Shown here piece by piece: positions 6,194-13,813 of a DNA stretch of 15,487 nucleotides. Source of the DNA: Acetobacter sp. (GTDB lineage Bacteria; Pseudomonadota; Alphaproteobacteria; RF32; CAG-239). The DNA lies in the NCBI GenBank assembly GCA_023665325.1, contig JAMPED010000037.1, forward strand, positions 1 through 15,487, written 5' to 3'. The position numbers were made by a program, and so were the translations under genes. Below the pieces are notes generated by a model, which did not search any database, was not told where the DNA came from, and was given only the letters and a program-made list of their open reading frames with translations. Position 1 is the first letter of the stretch. The number at the start of each line of letters is the position of its first letter.

Positions 6194-7324
6194 TTAGTAG
6201 AAACCACCATTTCTTAACATCGAAAATGAAAAGTAAATGGACATTGAAAACAATATAACAGCATAAACAATAACTAATAGTGTATACAATGATGCAAAAC
6301 GCAAAATCTTTTTCTTGCAACATTCATCCATCAGTTTTGGCGCACCGTATGCATTTTCAACTCTCTCTTCTTCCATAAAGCCTGTTGCAATAAATATCTT
6401 GATGAGATAATATAAATTGATAAACAGAAGAATCACGACAGCCCAACCTAATAAGCTGCTAAGAACAGTATCCTGATTGGTAATCATACTATTTTCAGGC
6501 ATTACAATATTTCCGATAATAGCCAAAGCTAGAAGTCCTAAAGCTGTAAAGGTAAGTGGGCGGAAAAATCCTTTCCAGCCGCTAACACCGGTATCGTGTA
6601 TACGGCGGACATAAAGTGCCAAATATACAAACATCTCAATAATTGAGAAACCCCAATAAGCATAAACTATAGCTGGTGTCATAACTGTTCGCGTCATTAA
6701 CGCATTATAATTAGCAATTTCGTATGGTACAGCAATTGCTAGTACCAAAATAGCGTTAATCAGCATAAAAGCCCAGAAATCATAACGATTCGTTCTTCCT
6801 TTGTAGTTCATAATGTTTTTATATGTATCGAGCCAAGCGCTAAAAGCTTTCTTAATACCAGCCACGCAGCAGCAAGAACAAGAGCTGCAAGTTTCTGCTG
6901 TTGTTTCTTCTTTTTTGAGTTCCATAAATTTCCGTGCTTCAGCTTTCTGTACCTTTTCTTTTACCGCATCACGTTTACTTTTGGCAGCAGCAGCTGTTAT
7001 GCCTTTATCACCAGTATCACCCGCACTAGCTTTTGCAGAAATTGTTTTTATCTTTTTAGCTGCTTTTTTAGCATCATTTTGTGCCTTAGTTTCTAAAACA
7101 GCCTGAACAACATCTTGATTAGCAGCAATTGGTGTATAGTCTACTGCAGCAGTTTTTTTAGCTGCCGTTTTTTTTGCTGGTGTCTTAGATGTTGTCGTCG
7201 TCTTAGCTTCAACAGTCTTTGCTGTTGCTGATTTAGTTTTTTTCGTTGCCGGTTTCTTAACCTCAGCTGTTGCTGGAGTGGAAACTTTCTTTACGTCTTC
7301 CTTAGAAGTTTTTTTGGTAACCAT
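6194..7324 (-). CDS. DUF805 membrane protein with histone H1-like N-terminal tail and Cys cluster
   Basis: This 376-residue protein has three distinct parts. Residues 1-140 are a low-complexity Lys/Ala/Thr-rich tail (SKTPAKKTAAKKTAA and similar) like bacterial histone H1-like or TolA-like linkers, with no hydrophobic segment. Residues 146-153 (CSSCSCCC) hold five cysteines in eight residues. Residues 155-320 are a DUF805 domain: YKGRTNRYDFWAF (174-186) and the hallmark VRRIHDTGVSGW (239-250) flanked by hydrophobic helices (about 182-201, 218-238, 255-273, 290-312). One more helix (342-366) follows a second Cys pair (ECC, 334-336). DUF805 proteins are inner-membrane proteins of unknown activity. 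The highly basic tail should face the cytoplasm, where it could bind nucleic acid or acidic surfaces (inference). GAGAGG lies 6-7 nt before the ATG. It shares the bidirectional terminator with mtnN. Confidence 0.9.
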   Translation of the reverse strand: MVTKKTSKEDVKKVSTPATAEVKKPATKKTKSATAKTVEAKTTTTSKTPAKKTAAKKTAAVDYTPIAANQDVVQAVLETKAQNDAKKAAKKIKTISAKASAGDTGDKGITAAAAKSKRDAVKEKVQKAEARKFMELKKEETTAETCSSCSCCCVAGIKKAFSAWLDTYKNIMNYKGRTNRYDFWAFMLINAILVLAIAVPYEIANYNALMTRTVMTPAIVYAYWGFSIIEMFVYLALYVRRIHDTGVSGWKGFFRPLTFTALGLLALAIIGNIVMPENSMITNQDTVLSSLLGWAVVILLFINLYYLIKIFIATGFMEEERVENAYGAPKLMDECCKKKILRFASLYTLLVIVYAVILFSMSIYFSFSMLRNGGFY

Positions 7325-7418
7325 AATGTTCCTCTCAAAAAAATTAACTTAACTCACATAATAATCAAAAAAATATCTTTTACAATCATTTATCCGCTAT
7401 TAAACACAATTTTTTCAT

Positions 7419-8003
7419 TTAAAACAATATTTTTGCAGATTTAAATTTTTTACTTTTCTCATCAAAATTGACACGCAAAACCGAACCATTTTCTAATCTA
7501 AGCGTTTTTTTGAGGCAACTTTCTGCAAAAATGCGCACAAACATCCCGTGGGTAACGATTAACACACTCTGCCTTCTGTCATCTAAAAGTTTAGTCACAA
7601 ATTTCATAAAACGCTGCTGCACTTCTCCAATACTTTCACCTTCAGGGTATCGAATATCATAACGTTCCTGATTTTTAAGGTCATTAAATGCAGAGTAAAT
7701 ATAAGGAAATTTAGCAAGCAAATCAGTTTTTTTGACGCCACTTGCTTTTCCAAAATTCATCTCACGCAATCTTTTAGTATAATGCAGTGGCAAATCTAAT
7801 GCGGCACTAACAAATTCTGCCGTTTTTTTGGCGCGTTTTAAGTCACTAGAATAAATTGTTTCGATATTTTCTCCGGCAAGTTTTTCTCCTGCAGCTCGAG
7901 CTTGCTCAATACCTTTTTTGTTAAGCGGTGTATCATTCCAACCTTGCACACGCCCTTCCACATTCCAGTCTGTCTGCCCGTGCCTCATCAGATATAAAAT
8001 CAT
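7419..8003 (-). CDS. Histidine phosphatase family protein (phosphoglycerate mutase-like)
   Basis: This is a 194-residue cytoplasmic phosphatase of the branch that includes GpmB-, CobC- and PhoE-like enzymes. The LMRHGQTDWN motif (residues 5-14) carries the phospho-accepting His8. SSDLKRAKKTAE (52-63) supplies a phosphate-binding Arg, REMNFGKASG (80-89) the acid/base Glu81, and VTHG (150-153) the second His152. The length is usual for the single-domain members. The substrate cannot be fixed: the gene sits beside an rRNA methyltransferase gene and not in a cobalamin or glycolysis cluster. An AAGGA sits about 12 nt before the ATG, a longer spacing than ideal, but the next in-frame ATG lies inside the catalytic strand, so this start is kept. 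Confidence 0.92.
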   Translation of the reverse strand: MILYLMRHGQTDWNVEGRVQGWNDTPLNKKGIEQARAAGEKLAGENIETIYSSDLKRAKKTAEFVSAALDLPLHYTKRLREMNFGKASGVKKTDLLAKFPYIYSAFNDLKNQERYDIRYPEGESIGEVQQRFMKFVTKLLDDRRQSVLIVTHGMFVRIFAESCLKKTLRLENGSVLRVNFDEKSKKFKSAKILF

Positions 8004-8100
8004 TGCCGTTTATATTCCTTTTACCGGTTTTTGTTGTAATTATGTAACAAAATATAAACTTTTTTCCCTCAAATCAAGTATAAAAACGTAAATAATAACA

Positions 8101-9324
8101 TTATTTCTCACCTTTTTTCAAGGCACAGAAAAAAAAGCCATCAGTTTTTGTATTGAGTGGAGAAAAATGTAGCCATTTTTCACTTTCAAATGGATAAAGA
8201 GCAATATCTAAAGTATCTTTCCAAAGTTCACGATGGTTAATTGGTGAAAATTCCGGATGTTTTGCTAAGAATGTCTCAATTTGTCGCTCATTTTCTTCAG
8301 CAAAAACAGAACAGGTGATATAAATAAGTCGTCCACCAATTTTAGTATGCGCAGCGCCAAACTCCAAAATTTCTGCTTGTGTTTGACAAATGCTAGCAAG
8401 TCGTTCAGGAGTTAAACGATATTTAGCATCAGGAGAACGTCGCCACGTTCCACTTCCCGAACACGGGGCATCAATGATAAATCTGGTATAATCCGTATCA
8501 ATAACGTCTTTAATGGTTTTGATGTTAATAATATCCAATCGTTCTGCTCGTTTTTTAATCCGTGAAAGTCGTTCTTGGCTAATATCGTGCGCCCACACCA
8601 CTCCGTCGTTATTCATCAAAGCGCCAATAGCAAGAGATTTCCCCCCAGCACCTGCACAATAGTCAATAACTTTATGATGTGGTTTAACACGGCAAAGCAA
8701 AGAGATAAGCTGTGATGCTTCATCCATTACTTCAATTTCACCATCTTGATAAGTCATACAGTTATTGAGGTTAATACGGTCTTCCGAGCGCAGTCCAATA
8801 GGGGAAAATGGGGTAGGGGAGAAAAACAATCCCTCTTTTTTAAGCCGATCGCGTGCTTTCTCACGAGAGGTCAAATTTGCTCGCACATCAACCGCTGCTG
8901 TCGTATTAAGAGCTTCTAACAGTCGTCTATTGTTAAATTTTTCTAAAAGCCAGAGAGGGCATTCATATACCGCTTTCTCACTCCAATTATCATAACTGGC
9001 TGCCCTTTTTAATTGTTCTTTTTCGTCTTTTGTAAGTAGAGCAGGTGCATATTCTTCACCATTAAACAATAAATCAATATCATTATTTATAAAGCCCATC
9101 GCTGTTAATAATCGTGGCGTTACATTAGCACCAAGTGCTTCAGTATAACTCATTCGGTTGCGAATAATTTTCCACACATTATCGGCAATCTGTCGTCGGT
9201 CTTTAGAGCCAATATAACGCCGCTCTTTAAAATATTTATCCAAAATGACATCTGCTGGCAGAGAGTCTTTTAAAACCTCGCCCAATACCTCAATTATCGC
9301 CTGAACACGGCTTGCATCTTTCAT
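8101..9324 (-). CDS. RsmB/NOP-type RNA cytosine-5 methyltransferase
   Basis: This is a 407-residue SAM-dependent RNA m5C methyltransferase, probably acting on 16S rRNA like RsmB (C967 in E. coli numbering). Residues 1-75 resemble the NusB-like RNA-binding domain of RsmB. The catalytic Rossmann domain starts near 190 with motif I DYCAGAGGKS (221-230, SAM binding), motif IV DAPCSGSGTWRRSPDAKY (285-302, Cys288 for product release) and motif VI YITCSVFAEEN (335-345, nucleophile Cys338), ending with the typical TDGFFFCALKK. The C-terminus and length are complete. GAGGA lies close before the ATG. Alphaproteobacteria often carry more than one RsmB-like paralogue, so the exact target base is inferred rather than proved. 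Confidence 0.93.
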   Translation of the reverse strand: MKDASRVQAIIEVLGEVLKDSLPADVILDKYFKERRYIGSKDRRQIADNVWKIIRNRMSYTEALGANVTPRLLTAMGFINNDIDLLFNGEEYAPALLTKDEKEQLKRAASYDNWSEKAVYECPLWLLEKFNNRRLLEALNTTAAVDVRANLTSREKARDRLKKEGLFFSPTPFSPIGLRSEDRINLNNCMTYQDGEIEVMDEASQLISLLCRVKPHHKVIDYCAGAGGKSLAIGALMNNDGVVWAHDISQERLSRIKKRAERLDIINIKTIKDVIDTDYTRFIIDAPCSGSGTWRRSPDAKYRLTPERLASICQTQAEILEFGAAHTKIGGRLIYITCSVFAEENERQIETFLAKHPEFSPINHRELWKDTLDIALYPFESEKWLHFSPLNTKTDGFFFCALKKGEK

Positions 9325-9490
9325 CTGTCCTCACTGAAATATCCATTGTTTATTATTGTTTATACCTCATTTTTCCCACATTTCAAGCCTTGTTTTCAGT
9401 TTTGCCCCCAGTCTGAAACATTTTTTTGTTGCCAAAAAGCGAAAAATATGTTATACCCCTCCACAACGCTAACTAAAGAAAGCATAATAA

Positions 9491-10705
9491 ATGGATAAAA
9501 TTCTGGTTTTGAACTCCGGCTCAACCTCGGTAAAATTCCAACTTTTTGATGTAGATAAAGGCTTCCATCAGGTTATCGCCAAGGGAATGGCTGATCGCAT
9601 CGGGCTTAGTGGTTCAAAAATTGTCGTTAAGGCAGATGACGCGCACGAGTTTTCAAGTGAACTGCAAATCAATAATCATAAAGATGCCATTAAAGCAATT
9701 TTGGATTATCTTTCGCATCGTTTCATAAAAAAGCCATCAGACTTAGCCGCTGTGGGTCACCGAATGGGACACGGTGGGGAATACTTTGACCGCTCAGTAA
9801 TTATTGATGCAGATGTAATACAGAAGATTTATGACACCGTTCCTTTGTTACCTTTGCACGGTCCAGCATTTGTGCACGGCTTAGAGGCAACAACAGCTTT
9901 GCTCCCCGGTGTATTACAAGTGGCAACTTTTGATAGTGCGTATCACCAAAGTATGGAAAAGTCTGCTTATTTATATGCTATTCCATTGGAATATTATGAA
10001 AAACATCATCTTCGTCGTTATGGATTTCACGGCACATCTCATCATTATGCCGCTAAAGAGGCGGAGAAGATTATTGGCAAAAAAGGACGCTTTATCTGCT
10101 GTCACTTAGGGGGTGGAGCTTCAATTACAGCTATAAAAGATGGTAAAAGTGTTGATACAACAATGGGGTATACACCTTCTGCCGGTATAATGATGTCCAC
10201 TCGTGCAGGTGATATGGATCCATACATTCCACTACATATAATGAAAACCCAACATAAAACCGCAGATGATATCAATCGAATGATAAATAAAGAAAGTGGT
10301 TTATATGGCTTAACAGATGGGCATTCTGATATGCGTGATATTATGGAGCAGGCAGAAAACGGAGATGAAAAATGCGCTTTTGCAATAGAGGCGTATGTGT
10401 ACAATCTGGTAAAAACTATTGGTGCATATATTGCGGTTTTAGGTGGTATTGATGCATTGATATTTACGGCAGGAATAGGGGAAAATGCACCAATGATTCG
10501 TCAAAAAGTTTGCGAAAAATTGGCATATTTAGGAATAGTATTAGATGAAAAAGCTAATAATATTCGTCCAGCACCACAAATCATCACCACAGCTGAAAGT
10601 GCTATCAAAGTATTAGTAATTCCTGCTAATGAAGAACTAATGATTGCTGAAGAAACATTTGATCTGCTTGAAGAAATTGCAGCAAGTGAGCCTCTAGCAG
10701 TATAA
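9491..10705 (+). CDS. ackA: Acetate kinase (acetate/propionate kinase family)
   Basis: This 404-residue cytoplasmic enzyme converts acetyl phosphate and ADP to acetate and ATP, or the reverse. The ASKHA fold begins VLNSGSTSVKFQLFD (residues 6-20). Expected catalytic residues are in place: Asn8, Arg91 in GHRMGHGG, Asp148 in TFDSAYHQ, His180 in GFHGTSHHY, Arg238 in STRAGD, and Glu381/382 in PANEELMIAEE, with GIGENAP (328-334) for nucleotide binding. Several usually firm positions differ: PLHGPA for the common PLHNPA, FDSAYHQ for FDTAFHQ, and PSAGIMMSTR for PLEGxMMGTR. It is therefore a divergent branch and a different short carboxylic acid is possible. No phosphotransacetylase or phosphoketolase gene adjoins it. 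AAAGAAAGC precedes the ATG as a weak ribosome site. A zeta-like kinase gene follows after 20 nt. Confidence 0.9.
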   Translation: MDKILVLNSGSTSVKFQLFDVDKGFHQVIAKGMADRIGLSGSKIVVKADDAHEFSSELQINNHKDAIKAILDYLSHRFIKKPSDLAAVGHRMGHGGEYFDRSVIIDADVIQKIYDTVPLLPLHGPAFVHGLEATTALLPGVLQVATFDSAYHQSMEKSAYLYAIPLEYYEKHHLRRYGFHGTSHHYAAKEAEKIIGKKGRFICCHLGGGASITAIKDGKSVDTTMGYTPSAGIMMSTRAGDMDPYIPLHIMKTQHKTADDINRMINKESGLYGLTDGHSDMRDIMEQAENGDEKCAFAIEAYVYNLVKTIGAYIAVLGGIDALIFTAGIGENAPMIRQKVCEKLAYLGIVLDEKANNIRPAPQIITTAESAIKVLVIPANEELMIAEETFDLLEEIAASEPLAV

Positions 10706-10725
10706 TTGATATAAGGTTAGGAACG

Positions 10726-11367
10726 ATGCTAAAAGTTTTAATGCCGTCAATCACCCAGCTCGTTACCGCTGATTATGCAAGTATCAAAACTGCGGAAAGT
10801 GAAAAGTTAATAAATGATAGCCTGAGAGGGTTAACACCAGTGATACACCCCGAATTACTGCAAATTTCAGGTATTCCTGGCGCTGGAAAGAGTACTTTTT
10901 GTGCAGCAAATATGAAAAAGAACTATCTATTTTTAAGTTTTGACCGCATAATGATTGCACTCACAGGTTATCAACAAGAGTTAAAACTAAATGGCAGTGT
11001 CGCAGCATTTCAAAAATATGAAATGCCTGCACGAATTATTGGCTATGAGTTGTTGCGTCGAGCACTCAATAAACGGGTCAATATAATGTTTGAGCATAGT
11101 GGCACAAATCAGGCCCATTTGGAGCTGTTTCGCAATATTCGTGAAAAGGGATATAAAACATCTGTTGATTTCATTATTTGTGATACAGTAACAGCAATTA
11201 AACGCGCACAAATCCGTGCTGCTGAAACAAAACGCTATGTTCCTGAAAAGTTGATTTTAGAACGAGCTGCCAAATTTAAGGAATATGTAAGCGCATACCA
11301 AAAGGAAACATCGCATATTGCTCTGTTTGATGGTGGAAATAATTTTCGCCCGTTAAACAAACTTTAA
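10726..11367 (+). CDS. Zeta-toxin-like P-loop kinase
   Basis: This 213-residue protein starts with about 45 residues of helical sequence and then a Walker A QISGIPGAGKST (residues 46-57). SFDRI (71-75) follows, then a MFEHSG strand (121-126) at the place of the zeta/PezT EGT motif, and an arginine-bearing lid region with R164 and KRYVPEKLI (169-177). This order matches the zeta toxin/PezT/AAA_33 kinases, which phosphorylate UDP-GlcNAc or other small molecules. I see no epsilon-like antitoxin gene beside it: both neighbours are larger unrelated genes. It may be a chromosomal kinase without toxin role. TAAGG and AGGA precede the ATG. It lies 20 nt after ackA, so the two are probably one transcript. 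Family-level confidence is moderate to good, but the substrate is unknown. Confidence 0.8.
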   Translation: MLKVLMPSITQLVTADYASIKTAESEKLINDSLRGLTPVIHPELLQISGIPGAGKSTFCAANMKKNYLFLSFDRIMIALTGYQQELKLNGSVAAFQKYEMPARIIGYELLRRALNKRVNIMFEHSGTNQAHLELFRNIREKGYKTSVDFIICDTVTAIKRAQIRAAETKRYVPEKLILERAAKFKEYVSAYQKETSHIALFDGGNNFRPLNKL

Positions 11368-11423
11368 GAAAGATAGTGCTAAAAAACATTAACTGAAAAT
11401 ATATTTTTATAAGGTTTCTGACA

Positions 11424-12383
11424 ATGAAAAAACTCGTATTATTTCTGACTTGTTCAATATTTGCTGTTTCTACCGCTCAAGCGATGAATACCACAGAATA
11501 TATGAATGCTGTTAAAGATATCTTCTCTAAAGAATTTCAAAAGATTGATACCGATGGCGACGGAACCATCTCAGCAGAAGAATATATGCTTCATCAGCTC
11601 GAGTCGCTGCAGAAATCTCTAAATGCAGAAACAAAAAAGGTTGAAACTGAAGCAGCTGCAGTAGTTGCGGAAGATACGGAAGAAACGCCAGAAAAAAATA
11701 TAGAAGATGAAAAAACAGAACCTAAAGAAAATGTCGACCCTATAAATGCTTTAGCAGCTGCACTTGGGGGCGAAAGCAAGTTAAATATGGATAATTCGGT
11801 AGAAACATCACCAGTTGAAGAAGAAAACACCGAAGATGATGAGTGGTACTTAAAACCCGAAAAACTAACCTTAGACGATGTTTTGCCCGAAGATGATAAT
11901 GCAGAAATAGAGGTACCGGAAATAGATTTATCTATCAGCGAAGATGAAAGTCTTAATAATATTTTGGCTGATATGGCAAAAGAAGAGGCAGCGGCAGCAA
12001 CAGAACCCTCCACACCAGTAGAAAAAACAGCTGCAGAGCAAGAGGCAGAAAGAAATCAATTGCAACAAATGTTATCAGCAATCAGAAAAACACTGCCTAA
12101 AAAAATTGATAACATCACCACGTGGACTGATATTCAATATCACGATAATGAAATAGATTATATATATAAAGCAGACGTCGACACCAATAAGTTTTCAACC
12201 GCAGAAAAAAGCGCCTTAAAAGAAAATATTGAAAAAGTTGCGTGCAATCAAGCTTATGCAGAAATGTGCCCGACTATCAAAACAATGTTTATTGATAAAG
12301 GAATAAATATGAAAATCCGCTATTATGACAAAACGGATATAGAAATTAGTTACTGTATATTTAATACAGAGACCTGCAAGTAA
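11424..12383 (+). CDS. Exported EF-hand protein with acidic linker and Cys-containing C-terminal domain
   Basis: This 319-residue protein has a Sec signal peptide (MKKLVLFLTCSIFAVSTAQA) with an AQA signal-peptidase I site after residue 20, so it should be periplasmic or secreted. Residues 42-53 are one canonical calcium-binding EF-hand loop, DTDGDGTISAEE, with Asp at positions 1, 3 and 5, Gly at 6 and Glu at 12, flanked by helices. Residues about 65-205 are a long acidic, Ala/Glu/Thr-rich, probably disordered linker. Residues 215-319 form a compact domain (LPKKIDNITTWTDIQYHDNE ... KGINMKIRYYD ... C) with four cysteines (274, 282, 311, 318), suitable for two disulfides. The pattern recalls a small periplasmic domain found in other proteobacterial proteins, but I cannot name it. 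A terminator follows. The function is unknown; calcium-responsive binding is inferred only from the loop. Confidence 0.88.
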   Translation: MKKLVLFLTCSIFAVSTAQAMNTTEYMNAVKDIFSKEFQKIDTDGDGTISAEEYMLHQLESLQKSLNAETKKVETEAAAVVAEDTEETPEKNIEDEKTEPKENVDPINALAAALGGESKLNMDNSVETSPVEEENTEDDEWYLKPEKLTLDDVLPEDDNAEIEVPEIDLSISEDESLNNILADMAKEEAAAATEPSTPVEKTAAEQEAERNQLQQMLSAIRKTLPKKIDNITTWTDIQYHDNEIDYIYKADVDTNKFSTAEKSALKENIEKVACNQAYAEMCPTIKTMFIDKGINMKIRYYDKTDIEISYCIFNTETCK

Positions 12384-12412
12384 AAAAACAGCGCCAAATC
12401 GGCGCTTTTTTT
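12382..12412 (+). terminator. Rho-independent terminator after the EF-hand gene
   Basis: AGCGCC-AAATC-GGCGCT hairpin (12390-12406) followed by a run of T to 12412. A matching A-run on the left side (12382-12388) means it could also stop minus-strand transcripts that read past the polymerase gene. Confidence 0.88.
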
Positions 12413-12424
12413 ATTTGAATTATC

Positions 12425-12530
12425 TTGTTAAGCAGGTGGCGCAAAAGGCTAAAGAAACGAAAGCCAGAGCGTAGCAGTGCATTCTTTCTACCATCCGTAG
12501 CCCCATCGTTGCAGGTGGCGCTGCCACCTA
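12425..12530. repeat. GC-rich repeat-like intergenic segment with terminal hairpin
   Basis: GCAGGTGGCGC occurs twice (about 12434 and 12511). The second copy is part of a perfect hairpin AGGTGGC-GCT-GCCACCT at 12513-12529 that reaches into the TAG stop codon of the polymerase gene (12528-12530). An AAAGAA ... TTCTTT inverted repeat lies between the two copies. The base composition is clearly richer in GC than the coding sequence, as in the other repeat blocks. It may be a third dispersed repeat family, but only one locus is visible here. Confidence 0.4.
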
Positions 12531-13676
12531 GCCGAGATGGATAATATTTTTTCCAAATTTTGCTTCCAGTTCATCCATTGCTTTACCTAAGCGCTCATCA
12601 CTTTGTTGCGGCTTAGAAAATAAATCATTTTGTAATATTGCCCCATACATAAGACCAGAAAGCGTAATCCCCACACTACGCCAAATCACTGCCGGCGAAT
12701 ACATATTGCTTAAGAGTTTAAGGGCAGGGGGGATAATTTCTGTTTCCTGATTGCTGGCGTATGGTAATTTCAATCGTTGAGTAATAACGCGAAAATCTTT
12801 GGTTCTGAGCATCACTTCAATCTGTTGAGCCTTTGCACCTTCTTGCCGTGCTTTACGACAGGCCGTATGAATATGTTCCAAAAGTGCTTTTTGCAAAATA
12901 TCTAAATCACGACTAAATTCCTTAAGAGCAGCTGTTTGTTGAATAGAAAGTGGAGCTTTCCCCTGTGGAGTAATCTTAAAAAGCGAAAGTCCCGAAAGTT
13001 CTGCTTTCAAATCTGTTCCGTGTGTGCCAAATTGTGCCTTAATCCAATGGTCAGGACGAGAGATAAAGTCAAGCGCAGTAAAGATGCATCCCTCGCGCAT
13101 CTTGATAATAAGTTTGCGTCCTACTCCCGCAACGTCTTCGATTTTCGTCTGTGCGAGAATTTTTCGTCGTTTTGCCGCCCCAATAGCATAAATACCATCA
13201 CAATTTTTGGCTTTGTCGCTAGCAAGTTTCGCTAGTGTTTTAGTTGTAGAAAGCCCGATAGAAACTGGAATATGCAACTTTTTCCACACATTTTCACGAA
13301 TCATTCGAGCCGTTTTGATATAGTTTTGTTTGTAGAGAAGTTTAGTCCCCGTCAAATCAAGATAAGCCTCGTCAACAGAGCAAACCTCCACCTCAGGTGT
13401 AAAAGAGCGAAACATAGCCATTACTTTTTCAGATGTTGCGTGATATAAATCGTGATTAGCTCGTACATAAAGAATATCAGGCAACCGTGGGCGTGCCATA
13501 AAATAAGGTTCTCCCATTTTAAGCCCCAAAGCCTTGGCTTCTCTAGATCGAGAAACCACACAACCATCATTATTAGAGAGTACCGCTACCGGAATTCCCT
13601 CTAATTTACGATTAAACGCTCGTTCAGCAGAAACAAAAAAACAGTCGCAATCAGCTAACGCCATATAATGTTTCAT
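12528..13676 (-). CDS. umuC: Y-family DNA polymerase, UmuC-like (translesion synthesis)
   Basis: This 382-residue error-prone polymerase copies past damaged bases. ALADCDCFFVSAER (residues 6-19) carries the first catalytic Asp9 and the steric-gate aromatic. VLSNNDGCVVSRSREAKALG (32-51) is the UmuC-type fingers motif. CSVDEAYLDLTG (99-110) carries Asp102/Glu103. GLSTTKTLAKLASDKAK (141-157) and DVAGVGRK (181-188) complete the palm and the helix-hairpin-helix. The C-terminal little finger ends with QNDLF (349-353), a beta-clamp-binding motif. It is shorter than E. coli UmuC (about 420 residues) and no umuD lies beside it. AAGGAG is 9 nt before the ATG. An SOS box and promoter lie upstream, so LexA control is expected. 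The stop codon falls inside a hairpin repeat. Confidence 0.94.
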   Translation of the reverse strand: MKHYMALADCDCFFVSAERAFNRKLEGIPVAVLSNNDGCVVSRSREAKALGLKMGEPYFMARPRLPDILYVRANHDLYHATSEKVMAMFRSFTPEVEVCSVDEAYLDLTGTKLLYKQNYIKTARMIRENVWKKLHIPVSIGLSTTKTLAKLASDKAKNCDGIYAIGAAKRRKILAQTKIEDVAGVGRKLIIKMREGCIFTALDFISRPDHWIKAQFGTHGTDLKAELSGLSLFKITPQGKAPLSIQQTAALKEFSRDLDILQKALLEHIHTACRKARQEGAKAQQIEVMLRTKDFRVITQRLKLPYASNQETEIIPPALKLLSNMYSPAVIWRSVGITLSGLMYGAILQNDLFSKPQQSDERLGKAMDELEAKFGKNIIHLG

Positions 13677-13700
13677 CTCAAAGACTCCTTTAATATGCTC

Positions 13701-13730
13701 ACAATAACATCATAATAAAAGCCTTGTCAA
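13701..13730 (-). promoter_or_regulatory. Candidate promoter of the Y-family polymerase gene
   Basis: On the minus strand TTGACA (13730-13725) is followed after 18 nt by TATTGT (13706-13701), leaving a short leader with AAGGAG before the ATG at 13676. The SOS box lies 7 nt upstream of the -35. Confidence 0.5.
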
Positions 13731-13737
13731 TAACAAT

Positions 13738-13752
13738 GTTCGAAATATGTTC
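13738..13752 (-). promoter_or_regulatory. LexA operator (SOS box) at the Y-family polymerase gene
   Basis: GTTC-N7-GTTC as written on the plus strand, the alphaproteobacterial LexA direct repeat, identical in spacing and half-sites to the lexA operator at 4756-4770. It lies 62 nt before the polymerase start and just upstream of a TTGACA. Confidence 0.85.
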
Positions 13753-13764
13753 TAAATATCTATT

Positions 13765-13793
13765 CAAAAAAACGCCCCAAATTAAGGAGCGTT
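13765..13793 (-). terminator. Terminator of the cysteine-rich two-TM gene
   Basis: On the minus strand AACGCTCC pairs with GGGGCGTT (8 bp with one U-G pair) around a 7-nt T/A loop, followed by a run of T. A second small hairpin (GCTGATT-AAAA-AATCAGC, 13801-13818) covers the stop codon of the gene itself. Confidence 0.8.
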
Positions 13794-13813
13794 TTAGAGT
13801 GCTGATTAAAAAA

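Noticed and set aside
9426..9456. ackA promoter (TTGTTG with TTATAC)
   Set aside because: The spacing is 19 nt with poor matches, or 15 nt with another hexamer; neither is good enough to list.
10726..11367. Complete epsilon-zeta toxin-antitoxin system
   Set aside because: No small antitoxin gene is seen on either side; only the kinase-like gene is supported.
11594..12013. 139-codon minus-strand Ser/Ala-rich frame inside the EF-hand gene
   Set aside because: It is a shadow of the Glu/Ala/Thr-rich linker codons on the other strand, with no start signals.
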